Assembly: GCF_026151345.1 (NCBI RefSeq)
Contig: NZ_JAMQPR010000001.1
Coordinates: 3,048,676-3,112,675 of the forward strand
Source of the DNA: Leptospira paudalimensis
Lineage (GTDB): Bacteria > Spirochaetota > Leptospiria > Leptospirales > Leptospiraceae
Length of the DNA: 64,000 bases
Reading direction: 5' to 3'
Below, in pieces: positions 48,599 to 58,089 of the stretch; the stretch's first letter is position 1; every line of letters begins with the position of its first letter. The translations under genes and the position numbers were made by a program. The notes under the pieces are model-generated. The model saw nothing but the letters and a program-made list of their open reading frames with translations, did no database searches and was not told where the DNA came from.

Positions 48599-48967
48599 AT
48601 GGCTAAAAAAATATTATTATGCGACGATGCACCAACAGCACTTAAACTAATGGAGTTAATCCTTTCAGGTGAAGGTTATGAAATTTACAAAGCTGAAAAT
48701 GCAGAACAAGCAATGCTCTCGTTAGAAGCAAATGGACCATTTGATGGTTGTGTCTTTGATATCAACATGCCTGGTAAAAATGGTATTGAATTATCAAAAG
48801 AATACTTAGCTCACCCAAAAGGACAAGGTGGAAAAATATTAATCGTTTCTACGGAATCAAGTGACTATCTAAGGCAAGCAGGTAAAGACGCAGGTGTAAA
48901 AGCTTGGATCGTTAAACCATTTGAAGACGAAGACTTGATTGAAGTTCTAAATAAAATTATTGGTTAA
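48599..48967 (+). CDS. cheY: Response regulator CheY
   Basis: This 122-residue single receiver domain carries LLCDDAPTA (Asp9 and Asp10), the phospho-Asp54 in FDINMPG and the conserved Lys in IVKPF (about 107). It has no output domain, so it acts by binding the flagellar motor switch after phosphorylation by CheA. AAGGAG precedes the ATG. Its last 11 bp overlap the 3' end of the convergent cheD gene. Confidence 0.93.
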   Translation: MAKKILLCDDAPTALKLMELILSGEGYEIYKAENAEQAMLSLEANGPFDGCVFDINMPGKNGIELSKEYLAHPKGQGGKILIVSTESSDYLRQAGKDAGVKAWIVKPFEDEDLIEVLNKIIG

Positions 48968-49544
48968 ACGTATATATCATAGTTTTCTTTAACATTCGTT
49001 CTTTGACTTTCGTTTCAAAATGTCTTTCTTGGACCGAAACATCTCCAATTGACTGTGGATTTAACTTGGTGATATAGACATCAAAGGAATCAGTGTGAAA
49101 GGAAAGTTTACGATAGAACTCACCACCAATGTCTTGGCTTGCGATTGGAATTTTTTCATAGTTTAAATATTCCGTCACAAATTGAATATTTTTGGGTCCT
49201 GCCGTAAAATTTGGAAATAATGGTGATTGGGTTCCACCGAAGATCTTTGCCTTTAATTCAAATCTTGGGATCTGTCGTTTCACAAAAAAAGAAATTAGAT
49301 TTTCCATCGAGTTTTCACCATATCTTAAACTCTTTTGTTCTTCTTTTACATTGGAAACTTTTGGCAATAGAATATGATTAATGGCTGAGAATTTCGTATG
49401 TTCATGGAATAGACAAACAGATACACAGGATCCCAAGATGGTTCGTATCTCGTGGAATCCATTGGAAAAAAAAGTTTCTCCTATATTCAGGTAAACAATT
49501 GGTTTCACTTGTGTATTGGTACTGTTAGTAGATGTACTCATCAA
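48957..49544 (-). CDS. cheD: Chemoreceptor deamidase CheD
   Basis: This 195-residue enzyme deamidates glutamine residues of chemoreceptors to glutamate. The catalytic Cys40 lies in TILGSCVSVCLFHEH and His57 in AINHILLP; Thr in FGGTQSPLF is the third family landmark. It has an N-terminal Ser/Thr/Asn-rich extension. It is transcribed against the operon and its 3' end overlaps that of cheY, so antisense interference is possible. Confidence 0.92.
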   Translation of the reverse strand: MMSTSTNSTNTQVKPIVYLNIGETFFSNGFHEIRTILGSCVSVCLFHEHTKFSAINHILLPKVSNVKEEQKSLRYGENSMENLISFFVKRQIPRFELKAKIFGGTQSPLFPNFTAGPKNIQFVTEYLNYEKIPIASQDIGGEFYRKLSFHTDSFDVYITKLNPQSIGDVSVQERHFETKVKERMLKKTMIYTFNQ

Positions 49545-49695
49545 AAAATCAAACAGGAACCAATCAAAATTTGATTCCTTTGACTCAAAATTGAATCGTA
49601 AGCAAACATTGAAAGTACTTCTTTTCCAATAAATGAAAGAAAACGAACTTTCAATGTTTTAAAAGAATTGGATGGATTTGAGTTCGATGAAACCT

Positions 49696-50907
49696 TTATT
49701 TCTTAGCCGAAATCATTTCATTCACTTTGTACATTAACAAAATTGTACAAACAATCGCTGTCGCCACCACATAACCTAAAACTTCATATCGCTCTAGATA
49801 ACCACTCGGAGTTTGGATGACTATGAGTCCAGCAACCGAAGCTGCAATTCCACCTGATATCTGTTGGATGGAAGAACTAATCGCCATAAAAGCCCCTCGA
49901 TCATGTAGTTCTGGAACCGCTGAATTCATTGCATTTGCAGATATCATTCTGGCAGCAATAAAAACAAATAATAGTGAATTGATAATAATCACCGTCGGGA
50001 GTGGTGTCACTTTTAATCTAGTAAAATAGAGGATAATGATCGCTGCAATTGTTGAAGCTCCAAAAAACATATTATATTTTCCGATCGAATCACTCAACCT
50101 TCCCATGATTGGGCCACCCAACATCGAAACTATACCCGTTACCATATAGATGAAAGGTAAGTCTTCTAGTCTAACACCTAAATTGTGAACGGAAAATGCA
50201 GAACCAAACGGCATCAACATAAATCCACCTGTCGCAAGTAAGGTGGTTGCGATAAATGCAGGCAAATATCTTGGTTGTGTTAATGTAGTTACCAAATGGT
50301 GGAAAGCATGTGTATCTGTTTTGTTATCTAAATGTTTTGTTACAGGTTTTAGAAAAAAGAAGATAAAAAACCCAACCACTCCACTGACACCTGCGATCAT
50401 TAAAAATGGAGATTGCCATCCCCAAATATTAGAAATATAAATTCCAATGGGCAGTCCAAACACTTGGCTTGCAGCAAAAGCCGTCATGATAAAACCCATA
50501 ACTCTTCCTCTAACTTGTAAGGGAAATAAATCGGCAACGATCGCAAATGAAATCGAAGACAATACACCTGCAAACATCCCAGTTAAAATTCTTACAAAAA
50601 GTAAAAATTCATAATGTACGGCAATTCCGCAAAGAAAGGTAGCCACCACGAATCCAATATAAAAAAACAAAAGTAATTTTTTACGATCAAAACGATCGGC
50701 AAAACCAGCAGAAAGTAAACCTGATATTCCCGCACTAAATGCATAAGCAGAAACTACATATCCAAATTTTTCAGTTGGGATTTGTAGTTCACTCATGACC
50801 AAAACACCTAGTGGTGAGAGTATCATGAAATCTAGTACAACAGTGAATTGTAAAAAGGCTAATAAGCCAACGACAAAGATGTGGTAAGGTGTAAATTTAA
50901 AATCCAT
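49696..50907 (-). CDS. MFS transporter
   Basis: From the ATG at 50907 the product is 403 residues with 12 predicted membrane helices and a typical MFS fold. The motif GFADRFDRKKLLLF (between helices 2 and 3) is the major facilitator signature G-x-x-x-D-R-x-x-R-R/K. It resembles sugar or drug efflux members of the AraJ/YdhP type, but the substrate is not clear. An ATG 13 codons upstream is possible. It is followed by the large phosphatase gene on the same strand, 75 bp away. Confidence 0.88.
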   Translation of the reverse strand: MDFKFTPYHIFVVGLLAFLQFTVVLDFMILSPLGVLVMSELQIPTEKFGYVVSAYAFSAGISGLLSAGFADRFDRKKLLLFFYIGFVVATFLCGIAVHYEFLLFVRILTGMFAGVLSSISFAIVADLFPLQVRGRVMGFIMTAFAASQVFGLPIGIYISNIWGWQSPFLMIAGVSGVVGFFIFFFLKPVTKHLDNKTDTHAFHHLVTTLTQPRYLPAFIATTLLATGGFMLMPFGSAFSVHNLGVRLEDLPFIYMVTGIVSMLGGPIMGRLSDSIGKYNMFFGASTIAAIIILYFTRLKVTPLPTVIIINSLLFVFIAARMISANAMNSAVPELHDRGAFMAISSSIQQISGGIAASVAGLIVIQTPSGYLERYEVLGYVVATAIVCTILLMYKVNEMISAKK

Positions 50908-50982
50908 CTTACTCAATATATAATTTAGTATTACATAGAATGGCAATTCAATTTTAATGATTCTAAAAAAAGTAATCTTTAC

Positions 50983-53550
50983 CTACTTGATTTCCTGCTC
51001 CAATAATTCCTTTAATTTGACCACCTGAGGGTGTTCAGGTGTAATCATTGCTAGCCGATGAAAAATCTTTTTGGCACGATCTCCATTCCCGATCAATCGG
51101 TAACATTCTACTAAATTGATCAGGTTCCTAATGTGTTTTGGATCTCTTGCACGTAATCTTTCCCCAAGGTCGATTGCTTTTTTAATGTTCTTTGATTTAC
51201 GGTATGCGAAACTGAGTTGCAATAATATTTCATTGTCTGTCACAAAGAATGGAAAAATGGATTCTAAGGATTCCACAGCAACATCAAATTTTTTCAAGAG
51301 TAAAGAAATACGTGATTTTTCTCGTATTAAATTAATTCTGATATCATCATTTAACGACTCATTCGATAATAAGGATTCGATATTCTGGTATGCTTCTTCA
51401 CCATTTCCAAGATCTAACAATAGTTTAACTTTAGCATATAAATAATCATCTGTTGATAAATTGGAGAGAGTGTCTTTTGAGACTCGTTTGAATGAACCTA
51501 ACCATTCAATCCGTAATAATGTAAGATCATCCGAAAATGTTCCGACATCTAATAAATTTTCTACAAGTAAACTTAAATCACCATTTGATTTTTCAACTAC
51601 TTGTAAAAACTTTGTTTCATCTTCATTGATTAGGCGATTTCCATCTCCACTTTCTTCTAAAACTAGATCATCTCTACCGTCCGATCCAATGAATAATATA
51701 TCACCTTTTTCTAAAGGAAATATCCGGATTCTTACATCACCATCCATACCCTTTGTTCCAATTTTTCGAAGTTCCAATTCTTCCTCGATGAAAGAAGCCA
51801 CACCATCACGATACAAAACTGTCCATGGATGTTCTGCATTCAAATAGTATAAAACACCTGTGTCTTCCTCAACAAGTCCTAAAACAACAGATACTAACAT
51901 CGATCCATCGAATGACTCAAAGATGGTTTGTAATTCGTAAAAACATTCTTTGATCCAGCGTTCTGGTGATTTGTTTTGGTTATCCAAAATCATTTGAGTT
52001 CGTTTGATAAAGGATAAAAACACAACTCCTAAAACGAGTGCACCACCAGCACCTTGAATGGACTTACCCATAGCATCACCATTAATGAATACTAAATAAG
52101 ATTTTCCATTTAAAGTTATGCTATCACTGATGATGATATCACCACCAATTTCTCTTTTTTTCCCACGAAACTCAAATTCCTTTTTTTGTTTTACATAAGA
52201 TTGAAGCAAAACTTTTGTAGATTCAACTTTTGTTTGGCTAAGCGGATCTAATAGTAGAGATGTTAAAAAATAATCACCATCCTGTTGGACTTTAAGTTCC
52301 TGCACCTTTGTGAGAGTATTTTGTAATTCGTTTGTCCGCTCTTCTACTTTTTTCTCTAAACTCAAATTGAGTTCTTCCACCTGCCTATGCACTCGCAAAA
52401 AACGATTAGCCAAGACAACTGCAATGCCTAAAACAAAAACCAAAAAACCAAATCGTAATAAATTAAGATTTTGAATCGGAAGTAGTCCAGAAGCCCCTAA
52501 TATATCCCAAGTTCCGGTACCAAGCAAAAACAAAACGCCTATTAACAGACGTTTTGCGTCTTTGTTTTTCGCACGCACTGCGGAGATCATTAAGTAAAGC
52601 AAAATCACCCCAAAAACTAAAACGGAAATTTGCCATATGCGAAGTAAGGTAACGGAAGTAGCACGATTGACAAAAATTTGACCGACTGCCAATACTAAGC
52701 TAAAAGTAAAGTATACCTTTGATATGATACTAATTTTGGAGCGGAAAAATACATCCGTGAATAATAATAACCAAACAGGCGTTAGAAAAACTACAAAATA
52801 CTCGATTTTCGTTTGTGTGAATGGTTCTAAACCAAATGAATAAACTCCCTGCGATCGAAAGATCATATATACTGCTAAAAAGATAGAAAACAATGCATAA
52901 AATAAATTATAGGTTTCTTGTTTCCGTTTCCAATAAAACAAACCATGATAAATACCAACAAAAATATACAAAAACAACAACATGTATGTTTCGTATTCAT
53001 CTTCAATTTTAAGATGCTTAGAGGCAAGGTCGATATTGGCTGTATAATCGTTAAAGAGTTTGTATAAATTTAGTTCTTCACCCTCTTCAGCTGCGATCAA
53101 AATCCGAATTTGGTTTTGGCCAATATTCAATTGATTTCTTTTCATTCTGATGAGTATGTGTCGTCTATACCCACTTTTTTCTATTGTTTCATTTTTGATT
53201 TTACCGTTAGAGGAAACAAGAGTTTGGTTGATGTATATTTCATAATAATTTGAGATATAAGGTATGTGTAGACTAAAGGCATCGTCTTCCGTTTTTTGAA
53301 AATCAGTTTGTGATAACAAAAAAGACTTTGCCATCGTTACCTTTCGAAGTTTTCCTTTTTCCCATTCAAATTCAGAAAGTATTGATACTAAAGGCAAAGA
53401 TTCTAGTGTTTTCCATTTTTTACCATCTGGGTTTTCTGTGGTTTCAAATCCTTTGGTAACATACCAATTTTTTGTTAAATCAATGGGCAGTGCGAAAATT
53501 GCATGGGAAAATAATATAAAACAACAAATAAAGTATAAAGTTTTCTTCAT
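50983..53550 (-). CDS. 7TM sensor PP2C (SpoIIE) phosphatase with a TPR tail
   Basis: From the ATG at 53550 the product has 855 residues and a signal peptide (MKKTLYFICCFILFSHAIFA). Residues about 40-180 form an extracellular 7TMR-DISM-type beta domain, 187-390 seven membrane helices, 395-430 a coiled coil (LEKKVEERTNELQ), about 430-690 a PP2C/SpoIIE phosphatase (INGDAMGKSIQGAGGALVLG; FIGSDGRDDLV) and about 700-855 tetratricopeptide repeats. Such proteins dephosphorylate anti-sigma-factor antagonists. It overlaps the Ppx/GppA stop by ATGA, so the two are coupled. A longer frame of 40 residues upstream is rejected because it spoils the signal. Confidence 0.85.
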   Translation of the reverse strand: MKKTLYFICCFILFSHAIFALPIDLTKNWYVTKGFETTENPDGKKWKTLESLPLVSILSEFEWEKGKLRKVTMAKSFLLSQTDFQKTEDDAFSLHIPYISNYYEIYINQTLVSSNGKIKNETIEKSGYRRHILIRMKRNQLNIGQNQIRILIAAEEGEELNLYKLFNDYTANIDLASKHLKIEDEYETYMLLFLYIFVGIYHGLFYWKRKQETYNLFYALFSIFLAVYMIFRSQGVYSFGLEPFTQTKIEYFVVFLTPVWLLLFTDVFFRSKISIISKVYFTFSLVLAVGQIFVNRATSVTLLRIWQISVLVFGVILLYLMISAVRAKNKDAKRLLIGVLFLLGTGTWDILGASGLLPIQNLNLLRFGFLVFVLGIAVVLANRFLRVHRQVEELNLSLEKKVEERTNELQNTLTKVQELKVQQDGDYFLTSLLLDPLSQTKVESTKVLLQSYVKQKKEFEFRGKKREIGGDIIISDSITLNGKSYLVFINGDAMGKSIQGAGGALVLGVVFLSFIKRTQMILDNQNKSPERWIKECFYELQTIFESFDGSMLVSVVLGLVEEDTGVLYYLNAEHPWTVLYRDGVASFIEEELELRKIGTKGMDGDVRIRIFPLEKGDILFIGSDGRDDLVLEESGDGNRLINEDETKFLQVVEKSNGDLSLLVENLLDVGTFSDDLTLLRIEWLGSFKRVSKDTLSNLSTDDYLYAKVKLLLDLGNGEEAYQNIESLLSNESLNDDIRINLIREKSRISLLLKKFDVAVESLESIFPFFVTDNEILLQLSFAYRKSKNIKKAIDLGERLRARDPKHIRNLINLVECYRLIGNGDRAKKIFHRLAMITPEHPQVVKLKELLEQEIK

Positions 53551-55148
53551 ATTGGATGTAAGTGAAATTCTAAATTTGTACCAAATGTATCTTCGAATAA
53601 ATCTTTTTTTTCTGACACAGACCAAATTTCTAAATTGGGATCTTCTCCTTTTTTGAAATACAAACGACAATTCACTTTGCCCTTTTCAATGACTGCATCC
53701 AATCTTTCAATGATGGATTTTTCAGAACGATCCAATCCATCTCCGATTCGTAAAAAAGACGATAACTTGCGAACCAAAAGTTGGTCTTCTGGCCGAAGGG
53801 TTTTAAACTCTTCGTGTTTGCCTTTTGGGCCACCTTTTCTATGGTAACGGGCAAGAAGAGCAATGATTTCAATTTCTGAATTGGAAAATCCAACCATTGC
53901 TTCAGAGTTACGAATGATGTAATAACTATGTTTGTGGTAGTTATGGTGAGAAATACAAAGCCCCACTTGGTGGAGGTAACAAGCGGTTTCTAAATAATCC
54001 CTTTCTAAATTACCAAGACCATGTAATTCCCTTAGATCATCAAACAACTGCAAGGTGAGTTTTGCAACAGTTTCAGCATGATGTTTTCCTTGTGGGTAAA
54101 GGTTTGCCACTGTTTTAATCGCTTTTTCTCGGATGTTATCGAGTCTCGGAAGTGAAGTGTCCTTATGTCTGTACCAAGATTCTATGGTATCATACACAAT
54201 TCCTTCACGAAGGGCAAAATCACTCACAGTAAAGGCAGGTGCCTTAATCCTTTGTAACACTTCATCCAATACCAAAATCCCACCAACAATGATATCTCCT
54301 CGTTTAGCATCTAAACCAGGGATTTTGAGTCTTTTTTTGATACTTTCAGCATCTAATACCTGTTTGCGGATCTCTTTGAAAGAATCGATGGGAATCTCAG
54401 TCCCATTTAATCTTTCTCGTTTTTCTCCTTTTTTTTCTAAAACCATCGAAGTTACTGAAGTGATGGTTCCCGAACTTCCTACCACCATAAAAGGTTTCCA
54501 AGTTTCAATTTGAGGTAAAAAAGCGGATAACACTGATTCAATATGGATCCTACATTTTTGCAAATCAGTGGCCGAAATTGGATCTTTCTTTAAGTATTTC
54601 TCCGTTAAACGAATGGCACCTAACTTCATACTGGTGGAAAAAAGGATATCCCCTTTTTCCCCTATCAGAAGTTCCGTGCTCCCTCCACCAATGTCAATGA
54701 GAAGGATCCGTTTTTCATATACAGGGAGTCCCTGTAAAATCCCAAGGTAGATGAGCCTTGCCTCTTCGTTTCCTGAAATCACTTGGATTTGGATGCCCGT
54801 TTCCTTCTCCGCTCGGTCCAGAAAAATTTGCCTATTTTCTGCTTCCCTAAGTGCACTTGTGGCTACAGCTCGGATTTCCGCTTTGTAACTGTCGGCAAGA
54901 GTTTTGAAACGTTTCAAACAAGCAAGACCCCGATCCATAGCCTCGTTTGTAATGACCGCATAATCACTGCTACCGCTTCCTAATCGAACGGATTCCTTTT
55001 CTTTGGTCAGGTATTCGAGTGTACCATCCGGTCTTAGTTTTACGACGACAATGTGGAAGGAATTGGTGCCCAAATCAATGGCAGCAAGGATCTTTTCCGT
55101 GCGAAATGCCTGGTTTGGTTTGCGTAAGATTTGTGAGAAAGGAAGCAT
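53547..55148 (-). CDS. Ppx/GppA-family phosphatase
   Basis: From the ATG at 55148 the product is 533 residues. ASKHA phosphatase motifs are AAIDLGTNSFHIVVV (about 21-35), RAVATSALREAEN, LLIDIGGGSTELLIGE (about 141-156) and VVGSSGTITSV. The C-terminal 200 residues are an HD-like helical domain (LETACYLHQVG, SHHNYHKHSYY). The family splits polyphosphate or pppGpp; which of the two is not decidable here. It precedes the SpoIIE-type gene and overlaps it by 4 bp. A TTG 15 codons upstream is less likely. Confidence 0.88.
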   Translation of the reverse strand: MLPFSQILRKPNQAFRTEKILAAIDLGTNSFHIVVVKLRPDGTLEYLTKEKESVRLGSGSSDYAVITNEAMDRGLACLKRFKTLADSYKAEIRAVATSALREAENRQIFLDRAEKETGIQIQVISGNEEARLIYLGILQGLPVYEKRILLIDIGGGSTELLIGEKGDILFSTSMKLGAIRLTEKYLKKDPISATDLQKCRIHIESVLSAFLPQIETWKPFMVVGSSGTITSVTSMVLEKKGEKRERLNGTEIPIDSFKEIRKQVLDAESIKKRLKIPGLDAKRGDIIVGGILVLDEVLQRIKAPAFTVSDFALREGIVYDTIESWYRHKDTSLPRLDNIREKAIKTVANLYPQGKHHAETVAKLTLQLFDDLRELHGLGNLERDYLETACYLHQVGLCISHHNYHKHSYYIIRNSEAMVGFSNSEIEIIALLARYHRKGGPKGKHEEFKTLRPEDQLLVRKLSSFLRIGDGLDRSEKSIIERLDAVIEKGKVNCRLYFKKGEDPNLEIWSVSEKKDLFEDTFGTNLEFHLHPI

Positions 55149-55291
55149 TTTGTATCTAACTAGCCTATCGAAAATTTTTACGGTTGAAAGCAAAAACCAG
55201 CCGAAAATTATGGGGAACGGGCAGAATTGTAAAGTTTTGGTGTTAACCCACCGTAAATTCCCCCCTTCGTACTTCTTTCACAGGATCTGAT

Positions 55292-56314
55292 ATGATATTT
55301 GATAATCTTTATGGACTTTTCTCGAACGATATGGGAATCGATTTGGGAACCGCGAACACCCTCGTGCATGTGAAAGGACAAGGGATCGTCCTATCAGAAC
55401 CGTCGGTGGTGGCAGTCCAAGCCTCTACTGGTCGAGTCCTTGCTGTGGGACAAGAAGCAAAACGGATGCTAGGAAGAACTCCTGGTGATATCGTTGCCAT
55501 CCGCCCCATGAAAGACGGGGTGATCGCTGACTTCGAAACTGTGGAAAAGATGATTCGTTACTTCATCGCAAAAGTCCACAACCGCACTACATTTGTAAAA
55601 CCGCGCATCGTGATCGGGGTTCCTTCAGGGATTACCGAAGTAGAACGACGTGCCGTTCGTGAGTCCGCAGAACAAGCGGGAGCCCGCGAAATCTTCCTCA
55701 TCGAAGAAGCACTCGCAGCTGCCATCGGTGCCAACATCCCGATCCATGAACCAGCAGGAAATATGATTGTTGATATCGGTGGGGGAACCACAGAAATCGC
55801 TGTGATCTCTCTGGGTGGTATGGTAATCGCCGAGTCCATCCGAACTGGTGGTGACGAATTCGATGAAGCCATTGTGAAATACCTTCGTAACCAATACAAC
55901 TTAGTTGTTGGAGAAAGAACGGCAGAGGACATCAAACTCACCATCGGTAACGCGTTTGCTGACAAACGTGTCGACACGATGGAAGTAAAAGGTCGTGATG
56001 CCATCTCTGGTCTCCCACGCACTCTCGAACTCGATTCCAACGAAATCCGTAAAGCCCTCAAAGAACCAACAGACGAAATCCTAGACGGGATCAAATCGGT
56101 TCTCGAGCGCACTCCTCCAGAACTTGCGGCCGACATCGTAGAACGAGGAATCGTTCTTACAGGTGGTGGTTGCCTCCTCCGTGGTCTCGAACACTACCTC
56201 ACCAAAGAAACAGGAGTTCCAGTATTCCGTGCTGAAAACCCACTCACTTGTGTGGTTCTCGGAACAGGACGTTACTTGGATGAATTGAAATACATCAAAC
56301 CAGGAATCCGATAA
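55292..56314 (+). CDS. mreB: Rod shape-determining protein MreB
   Basis: This 340-residue actin-like protein polymerises under the membrane and guides cell-wall synthesis in elongated cells. Phosphate and adenine loops are seen in [56 protein letters not shown] and [13 protein letters not shown]. Length and sequence match the family along its whole extent. It is divergent from the phosphatase gene and ends at a strong terminator. No mreC or mreD follows it in this window. Confidence 0.95.
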   Translation: MIFDNLYGLFSNDMGIDLGTANTLVHVKGQGIVLSEPSVVAVQASTGRVLAVGQEAKRMLGRTPGDIVAIRPMKDGVIADFETVEKMIRYFIAKVHNRTTFVKPRIVIGVPSGITEVERRAVRESAEQAGAREIFLIEEALAAAIGANIPIHEPAGNMIVDIGGGTTEIAVISLGGMVIAESIRTGGDEFDEAIVKYLRNQYNLVVGERTAEDIKLTIGNAFADKRVDTMEVKGRDAISGLPRTLELDSNEIRKALKEPTDEILDGIKSVLERTPPELAADIVERGIVLTGGGCLLRGLEHYLTKETGVPVFRAENPLTCVVLGTGRYLDELKYIKPGIR

Positions 56315-56335
56315 ACATCGGTTACATGGGTTGGT

Positions 56336-56367
56336 AAAAAAGGGGAACTAGTGTTCCCTTTTTTTTT
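56336..56367 (+). terminator. Rho-independent terminator of mreB
   Basis: GGGAAC (56343-56348) and GTTCCC (56353-56358) form a stem with a TAGT loop. The stem is flanked by A6 upstream and T9 downstream, which add further pairs. The T run leads straight into repeat copy C. Confidence 0.92.
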
Positions 56368-56439
56368 GGGCGCACATATCCGGCTTTTCGCTCCAATCTT
56401 TGCCTTCGCAAAGGATTTCCGCTGTAATCCGGGGCGCGG
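56365..56439 (+). repeat. Structured intergenic repeat, copy C
   Basis: This is the second copy of the element at 21711-21823, on the opposite strand. It begins TTTGGGCGC (56365-56373) and contains CAATCTTT (56394-56401), AAAGGATTTCCGCT (56410-56423) and GGGGCGC. CTTTGC with GCAAAG form the central hairpin with a CTTC loop. It also contains AATCCGGGGCGC, similar to AATCCGGGGTGCGC in element B. Confidence 0.75.
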
Positions 56440-56583
56440 TAATCTAAATTCAAAACCAGAATCCTTTCTTTTTACCTAACATGGAAGAAGCCTTGCGCAA
56501 CACCAAAGTGGAAAGTGAGCCAATTTCACTAAGAAACGATTGCCTGTTACGTGACCCTATATTGAAGAATACAATAAAATTGA

Positions 56584-57441
56584 TCATGGACAGTTGAAGG
56601 TTCCGTAACGTTTTCCTAAATAACAATCTATGTTTGTTGCATTTTCATCCGAAACTCGATTGTCAAAATACAAAAGCTCTGCCAAATCCATTTCTGCTCC
56701 ACCAATTCCAAGACCCAAATTTCCCGCAGCATATCCCGTCGCTGCTGGAACCGTTGAGACAACTTGCACTCCATCAAATTTGATGAGAACATTTGTTCCC
56801 CCATTTTGCAAAATCGAAACCTGGTGCACAGCATTTGCCACCCAACCAGAGTTATACGTTGCAACGGCTGTTGATCCAGATTTATTGACTGCAACAGCTC
56901 CCAAACTAGTGATTTGAAATTCTCTCCCATTAGTACCTGACGGTCCTATAGTGAGCACATTACTATTGACAGTTAATGGCAACCTCACGACAAAAAACAC
57001 ACTTCCTGAATCCGAAGTACTCACACCAACGGGAGAGGTTTTTAATAAGTTGTTTCCAGATCCATACAAAAAACGGACAATTGGTTTCCCATTAATCGTA
57101 TTCGTAGCCGAATAAAAAGTCGGAGCTACTCCAGGAATCAAGTCATTTCCGGTTCCACTGAGATCTGACCAATTTGTCACAGCAGCACCGTTGGTAAACG
57201 TAAGCCCTTCTGCACGAATCCACAATCTTCGTCCAGGAACCTGATTCAGATCAAAAGGACCAGAGGGTACACATACACTCGAACGATTGATGAGACATGT
57301 TAAGAACTGAGTTTTATAGTATTCATCGGTACCAAATTCATAAGGACTATTTAAGTCCAATTGACAACTGAGAAAAAAAGGAAATAGGATCACCTTAAAG
57401 GCACGAGAGAACTTGAATAAAATTGCAAAATACCTTTTCAC
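56584..57441 (-). CDS. Lipoprotein with a LamG/concanavalin-like lectin domain
   Basis: The 285-residue product has a long N-terminal signal (basic region, hydrophobic core, lipobox FFLSCQ). Residues about 60-280 show the jelly-roll pattern of LamG/lectin-like domains: RRLWIRAEGLTFTNGAAVTN, WSDLSGTGNDL, GKPIVRFLYGSGNNLLKT and the end IDCYLGKRYGTFNCP with a cysteine pair. It probably sits on the outer membrane and may bind glycans (inference). It is a single gene with no close neighbour on the same strand. Confidence 0.78.
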   Translation of the reverse strand: MKRYFAILFKFSRAFKVILFPFFLSCQLDLNSPYEFGTDEYYKTQFLTCLINRSSVCVPSGPFDLNQVPGRRLWIRAEGLTFTNGAAVTNWSDLSGTGNDLIPGVAPTFYSATNTINGKPIVRFLYGSGNNLLKTSPVGVSTSDSGSVFFVVRLPLTVNSNVLTIGPSGTNGREFQITSLGAVAVNKSGSTAVATYNSGWVANAVHQVSILQNGGTNVLIKFDGVQVVSTVPAATGYAAGNLGLGIGGAEMDLAELLYFDNRVSDENATNIDCYLGKRYGTFNCP

Positions 57442-58089
57442 TCTTTTTAAATTAGATTAAATCCACTCCAGACGACGTGTGTAAATCCAAGTTGTTTTCA
57501 TTTCAAGGATTTTTCAAAATGATTGAAACTGACTAGTTCTTATCCTAATGTAGTTTGATTTTACACTCGAATGCGCCAAAAATTGATCTCTAAACTTCGA
57601 TCCAAGATTCAGAATTTTCTTATGTGATATGTTTGATTTTTTGAAGGAAATATATTTCCATTGTTCTTTCATCTAATTTTATACATGAAAAGATAGATAT
57701 CCAATATGGGATAAGTGAAGATAGGCTCTATCGATACTATCAGTTCATTTGGATGATCAAATACTATGGTGGATCATATTCCTCACTAATTAGGTACAAA
57801 TGTTTCCAACTTACAAAAATGACTCACTGGAAATATTGGACTAAATTCCCGATAGAGGTTTCATAATTCCAAGTGTTACAAAGTTCAATCGATTTGGATC
57901 AAAAATCTCCGACTTGTTTGTGTTTGGTTCACGAGTAAGTCCGATGTTAAAATTTTTCTTTCACCTTTAAAAAATAGAGTCGCATTCAGACTCAATCCAA
58001 ACCCATGATCGACATTGTGTCGTGATTTTCAGTATGCCCACCTTTAAGTATGGGGAACGAAGTCGCCAAAAGGCTTATATTCATTTGCT
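57442..58089. other. Long intergenic stretch without a recognised gene
   Basis: This 648-bp region lies between the divergent lipoprotein and patatin genes and must hold both promoters. I saw no frame with coding character. A small hairpin, CGACAttgTGTCG near 58010, is the only symmetry noted. The rest is AT-rich and plain. Confidence 0.4.

Noticed and set aside
53551..53670. Upstream extension of the SpoIIE-type phosphatase by 40 residues
   Set aside because: It is basic, lies inside the Ppx/GppA gene and hides a clean signal peptide that starts at 53550.
55558..56136. Open 192-codon frame antisense to mreB
   Set aside because: It lies wholly inside mreB, is Ser/Arg-rich and reflects the codon bias of the conserved gene.
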